DNA from: Desulfurococcales archaeon
Lineage (GTDB): Archaea; Thermoproteota; Thermoprotei_A; Sulfolobales; Desulfurococcaceae
DNA: 15,193 nt
NCBI GenBank assembly: GCA_027083045.1
Contig: JALWQP010000115.1
Coordinates: forward strand, 1-15,193
Direction of reading: 5' to 3'
Shown: positions 13,501-15,193 of the stretch, in pieces
How positions within the stretch are numbered: the stretch's first letter is position 1
How the letters are laid out: each line of letters starts with the position of its first letter
Program-made: the position numbers and the translations under genes
The notes under the pieces: model-generated
Database searches by the model: none
Told to the model about the DNA's origin: nothing
Seen by the model: the letters and a program-made list of their open reading frames with translations, nothing else

Positions 13501-13878
13501 TACGCCTTTAACACTATTTATTTTTCTAACCAGTTCTCTGATTATTGGCGAATCTCCTCTCACAAGTATAGCCAGCATACATTTTTCCTTCGTTAAATGA
13601 ACATGAAGAGTCGCAACAATTACTTCTATATACTCATGCTGAATATCGGTAAGTTTCTCATCTACACCATGCACGTCATGATTATATATTACACCAATAA
13701 CGCCCGATACTCTACCCCTTAAACGCCACTTGTTCTCAGCTATAAACAACTGTATTGCTTCCTGTATAGCCCGGGACCTGCTCCTAATTCCGAGAGATTT
13801 CATACACTCCCTAAGCCCCTTGTCCAGCTCCTCACTCAGATATATTCCAAATTTAACTCCTCGGGCTTTCTTATCCAT
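13465..13878 (-). CDS. nikR: NikR-type nickel-responsive regulator
   Basis: A ribbon-helix-helix DNA-binding protein (about residues 9-48: VKFGIYLSEELDKGL, then SRSRAIQEAIQ) with an ACT-like metal-sensing C-terminal domain. The four nickel ligands of E. coli NikR (H76, H87, H89, C95) all appear with a constant offset of five: H81 in IQHEY, H92 and H94 in LHVHL, C100 in KEKC. It should bind Ni2+ as a tetramer and repress uptake genes. The length of 137 residues is typical. A GTG at 13887 opens the frame slightly earlier but is part of GGTGA (13884-13888), which lies five bases before ATG 13878. No nickel transporter or nickel enzyme gene is visible, so its targets lie elsewhere or it regulates itself. 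Confidence 0.92.
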   Translation of the reverse strand: MDKKARGVKFGIYLSEELDKGLRECMKSLGIRSRSRAIQEAIQLFIAENKWRLRGRVSGVIGVIYNHDVHGVDEKLTDIQHEYIEVIVATLHVHLTKEKCMLAILVRGDSPIIRELVRKINSVKGVLFVRPLLLEVV

Positions 13879-13935
13879 CCAGATCACCTAATATGCAAAG
13901 GCGTCGCTATATATAAAATATTATGTAACAAGCAG

Positions 13936-14982
13936 CTAAGAAAGTACATCGGCTGCTACCCCCCAAATACGCAGTAGAAGAGGCATGTTACTCCATTTTC
14001 TTATTTCTTCTATAGCGTCTAGACCAAATATTTCACCCGAAGATGTGATCGCATGTGCACCAATAATATTCATTCTAGGATCTAGGAGTATTTTTGCCTC
14101 ATCGCGTGATCCCCTCTTTTTAATGGTAACATATATGTACTTATAACTACTCAGATCCTTGCCTCTAAGAAGGTTATTCACTATGTCGAGGTTAAATGAC
14201 TTAATCTTTGAATCAGCTAGTAGTGATGAATTAAATAGGATCTGAGCAATAGTTACTGGATCAGCAAGCTTTAGGCTCCCCTCTTCAATAGAGGGCTTAA
14301 GTTGGACTTCCTCGGGCACTCTTGCTTCTTCCAGTTTTTCAGGCTTTTCTTCGACACCAGTTTTTTCGCCTTCCTCGACCATAGCTATCGGCTTAGTCTC
14401 CTCCATGGCCGGCACAGGCGTTGTCTCACCTATGCTTGGAACAGTCTCAGCCATAACTTCAGGCTGTGTCTCGATAGGGGTCTTCCTTATTTCCTCGACC
14501 TCCCTACGTGCCCTTTCCAGAAGCTTTCTCAGAATAATAGGTTCTTTCTCACCGGGCTTATACTTACGATCAACAGGGCCGTTCCTACCCAGATATGATC
14601 TAAGTTCTTGGACATACTTATTTACAAGTCCTCCCAACGCCCTCCTATTTTCACCTGATATCTCGATCTCGAGATTAACCGTGGTTGTTCCCGGAAATAA
14701 AACCTGAAGTCTTGCTGTTATACGTATCTCAACGGTAGATCCGATGCCCTCAATCATTATATCATAGTCATTCAGTAGCTCGACACGGAACAATATTACG
14801 TCGTGGAATCTCGTCAAACCTCTTCTAAGGCTTAATTCAGCTAGAACACCTTCCTTAGCTTTTTTAACACTTTTAACAAATGATAAATACTTCAGCATCT
14901 CCTCTAGATCGATTAGGCCTAATCTAACTCTATCTATTTCGAGCGGCGAAACTACAACTCTTTTAAAAACTAGCGACGACAC
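13936..14982 (-). CDS. Uncharacterised two-domain protein with acidic proline-rich linker
   Basis: I do not recognise this 348-residue protein. It has no signal peptide or membrane helix, so it should be cytoplasmic. Residues 1 to about 132 look like an alpha/beta domain ending in a long helix (GGLVNKYVQELRSYLGR), an order reminiscent of SRPBCC/CoxG-like folds; this is only a pattern impression. Residues about 145-235 are a charged linker rich in Glu, Pro, Thr and Val, probably disordered. Residues about 236-348 form a second alpha/beta domain with strands around YKYIYVTIKK and EAKILLDPRMNIIGAHA. The start is GTG 14982, six bases after GGTGA (14989-14993); no ATG fits. It is divergent from the partial gene at 15073, and its 3' side faces nikR on the same strand. 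Confidence 0.7.
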   Translation of the reverse strand: MSSLVFKRVVVSPLEIDRVRLGLIDLEEMLKYLSFVKSVKKAKEGVLAELSLRRGLTRFHDVILFRVELLNDYDIMIEGIGSTVEIRITARLQVLFPGTTTVNLEIEISGENRRALGGLVNKYVQELRSYLGRNGPVDRKYKPGEKEPIILRKLLERARREVEEIRKTPIETQPEVMAETVPSIGETTPVPAMEETKPIAMVEEGEKTGVEEKPEKLEEARVPEEVQLKPSIEEGSLKLADPVTIAQILFNSSLLADSKIKSFNLDIVNNLLRGKDLSSYKYIYVTIKKRGSRDEAKILLDPRMNIIGAHAITSSGEIFGLDAIEEIRKWSNMPLLLRIWGVAADVLS

Positions 14983-15072
14983 GTAGAGTCACCTTTCCAG
15001 ACCCTATTATATATCAATGTTACAATAAATATAAGTATATATTATGTCCGGGACGTACTATTAAGTAGTTAC
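14983..15072. promoter_or_regulatory. Divergent promoter region
   Basis: This AT-rich gap contains TATA-like elements in both directions. AAATATAAGTATATATT (about 15026-15043, plus strand) would start transcription near 15060 for the gene at 15073. The reverse complement around 15025-15035 (ACTTATATTTATT) would start near 15003, just ahead of the GGTGA site of the minus-strand gene. Confidence 0.4.
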
Positions 15073-15193
15073 ATGATAATACCACTCATTACGGTAAGTC
15101 CCACGTTTCTCGAAATAAGGCATCATGATAATAGCGAATTAGAACCTGATAATATCGGAGCTTTTGATCTTATTTACTTTGTTAGCGCTTGCC
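15073..15193 (+). CDS. Partial gene of unknown function (N-terminus only)
   Basis: A frame opens at ATG 15073 and runs without a stop to the window end (40 codons, beginning MIIPLITVSPTFLEIRHH and continuing to IGAFDLIYFVSAC). The three minus-strand frames all contain stops here, and a TATA-like element lies 30-45 bases upstream, so a real gene is likely. Too little is present to name a family. Confidence 0.5.
   Translation, partial: MIIPLITVSPTFLEIRHHDNSELEPDNIGAFDLIYFVSAC

Noticed and set aside
14302..14707. Plus-strand frames opposite the unknown protein gene
   Set aside because: They are antisense to the linker region, whose repetitive Glu/Pro codons keep other frames open; there is no start signal.
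1..15193. CRISPR arrays, insertion sequences or integrated elements
   Set aside because: No regularly spaced repeats, transposase, integrase or target-site duplications were seen; the tRNA-Gly 3' end is not repeated downstream.

Overview
The window looks like chromosomal DNA of a hyperthermophilic crenarchaeon, most likely Desulfurococcales and close to Staphylothermus or Ignisphaera (genus is inference). It carries an archaeal/eukaryotic-type ribosomal protein eS25, a CCA-encoding tRNA-Gly, GGTGA Shine-Dalgarno sites and TATA-box promoters. A NikR regulator, a KaiC-like ATPase and AT-rich, tightly packed genes fit the same picture. No insertion sequence, CRISPR array or integrase was seen.

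Layout. 1-878 (minus) is a TrkH-type potassium channel subunit cut by the window edge, divergent from a DUF1614 membrane protein (954-1793) and eS25 (1856-2128). 2134-6676 (all minus) is the most interesting block. In transcription order it holds a winged-helix regulator, two paralogous secreted proteins with SipW-type signal peptides and TasA-like organisation, a signal peptidase I fused to a large polytopic membrane domain, and a DUF5305 membrane-anchored protein. I read it as a candidate extracellular-fibre or biofilm-matrix locus comparable to the TasA/SipW system and the archaeal bundling pili of Pyrobaculum. Its promoter regions carry several inverted repeats and a TTTGTAT/ATACAAA element that I found only inside this block.

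6892-6970 is tRNA-Gly(TCC) with an unusual C33. It is followed by a plus-strand cluster (7148-10602): a flavodiiron protein, a ferritin-like/VIT1 fusion, a TSUP (TauE/SafE) transporter and a DUF1634 protein. The first two suggest O2/NO detoxification coupled to iron handling.

10597-13878 holds a two-domain KaiC-like ATPase, uracil phosphoribosyltransferase, a divergently transcribed pyroglutamyl peptidase I, and a NikR-type regulator whose 3' end overlaps the peptidase gene. 13936-14982 encodes an unrecognised two-domain protein with an acidic, proline-rich linker. A last gene starts at 15073 and runs off the window.

Several starts were moved from the longest reading frame using GGTGA spacing or TATA position. 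Two genes appear to use rare starts: CTG for the VIT1 fusion and TTG for the TSUP transporter.
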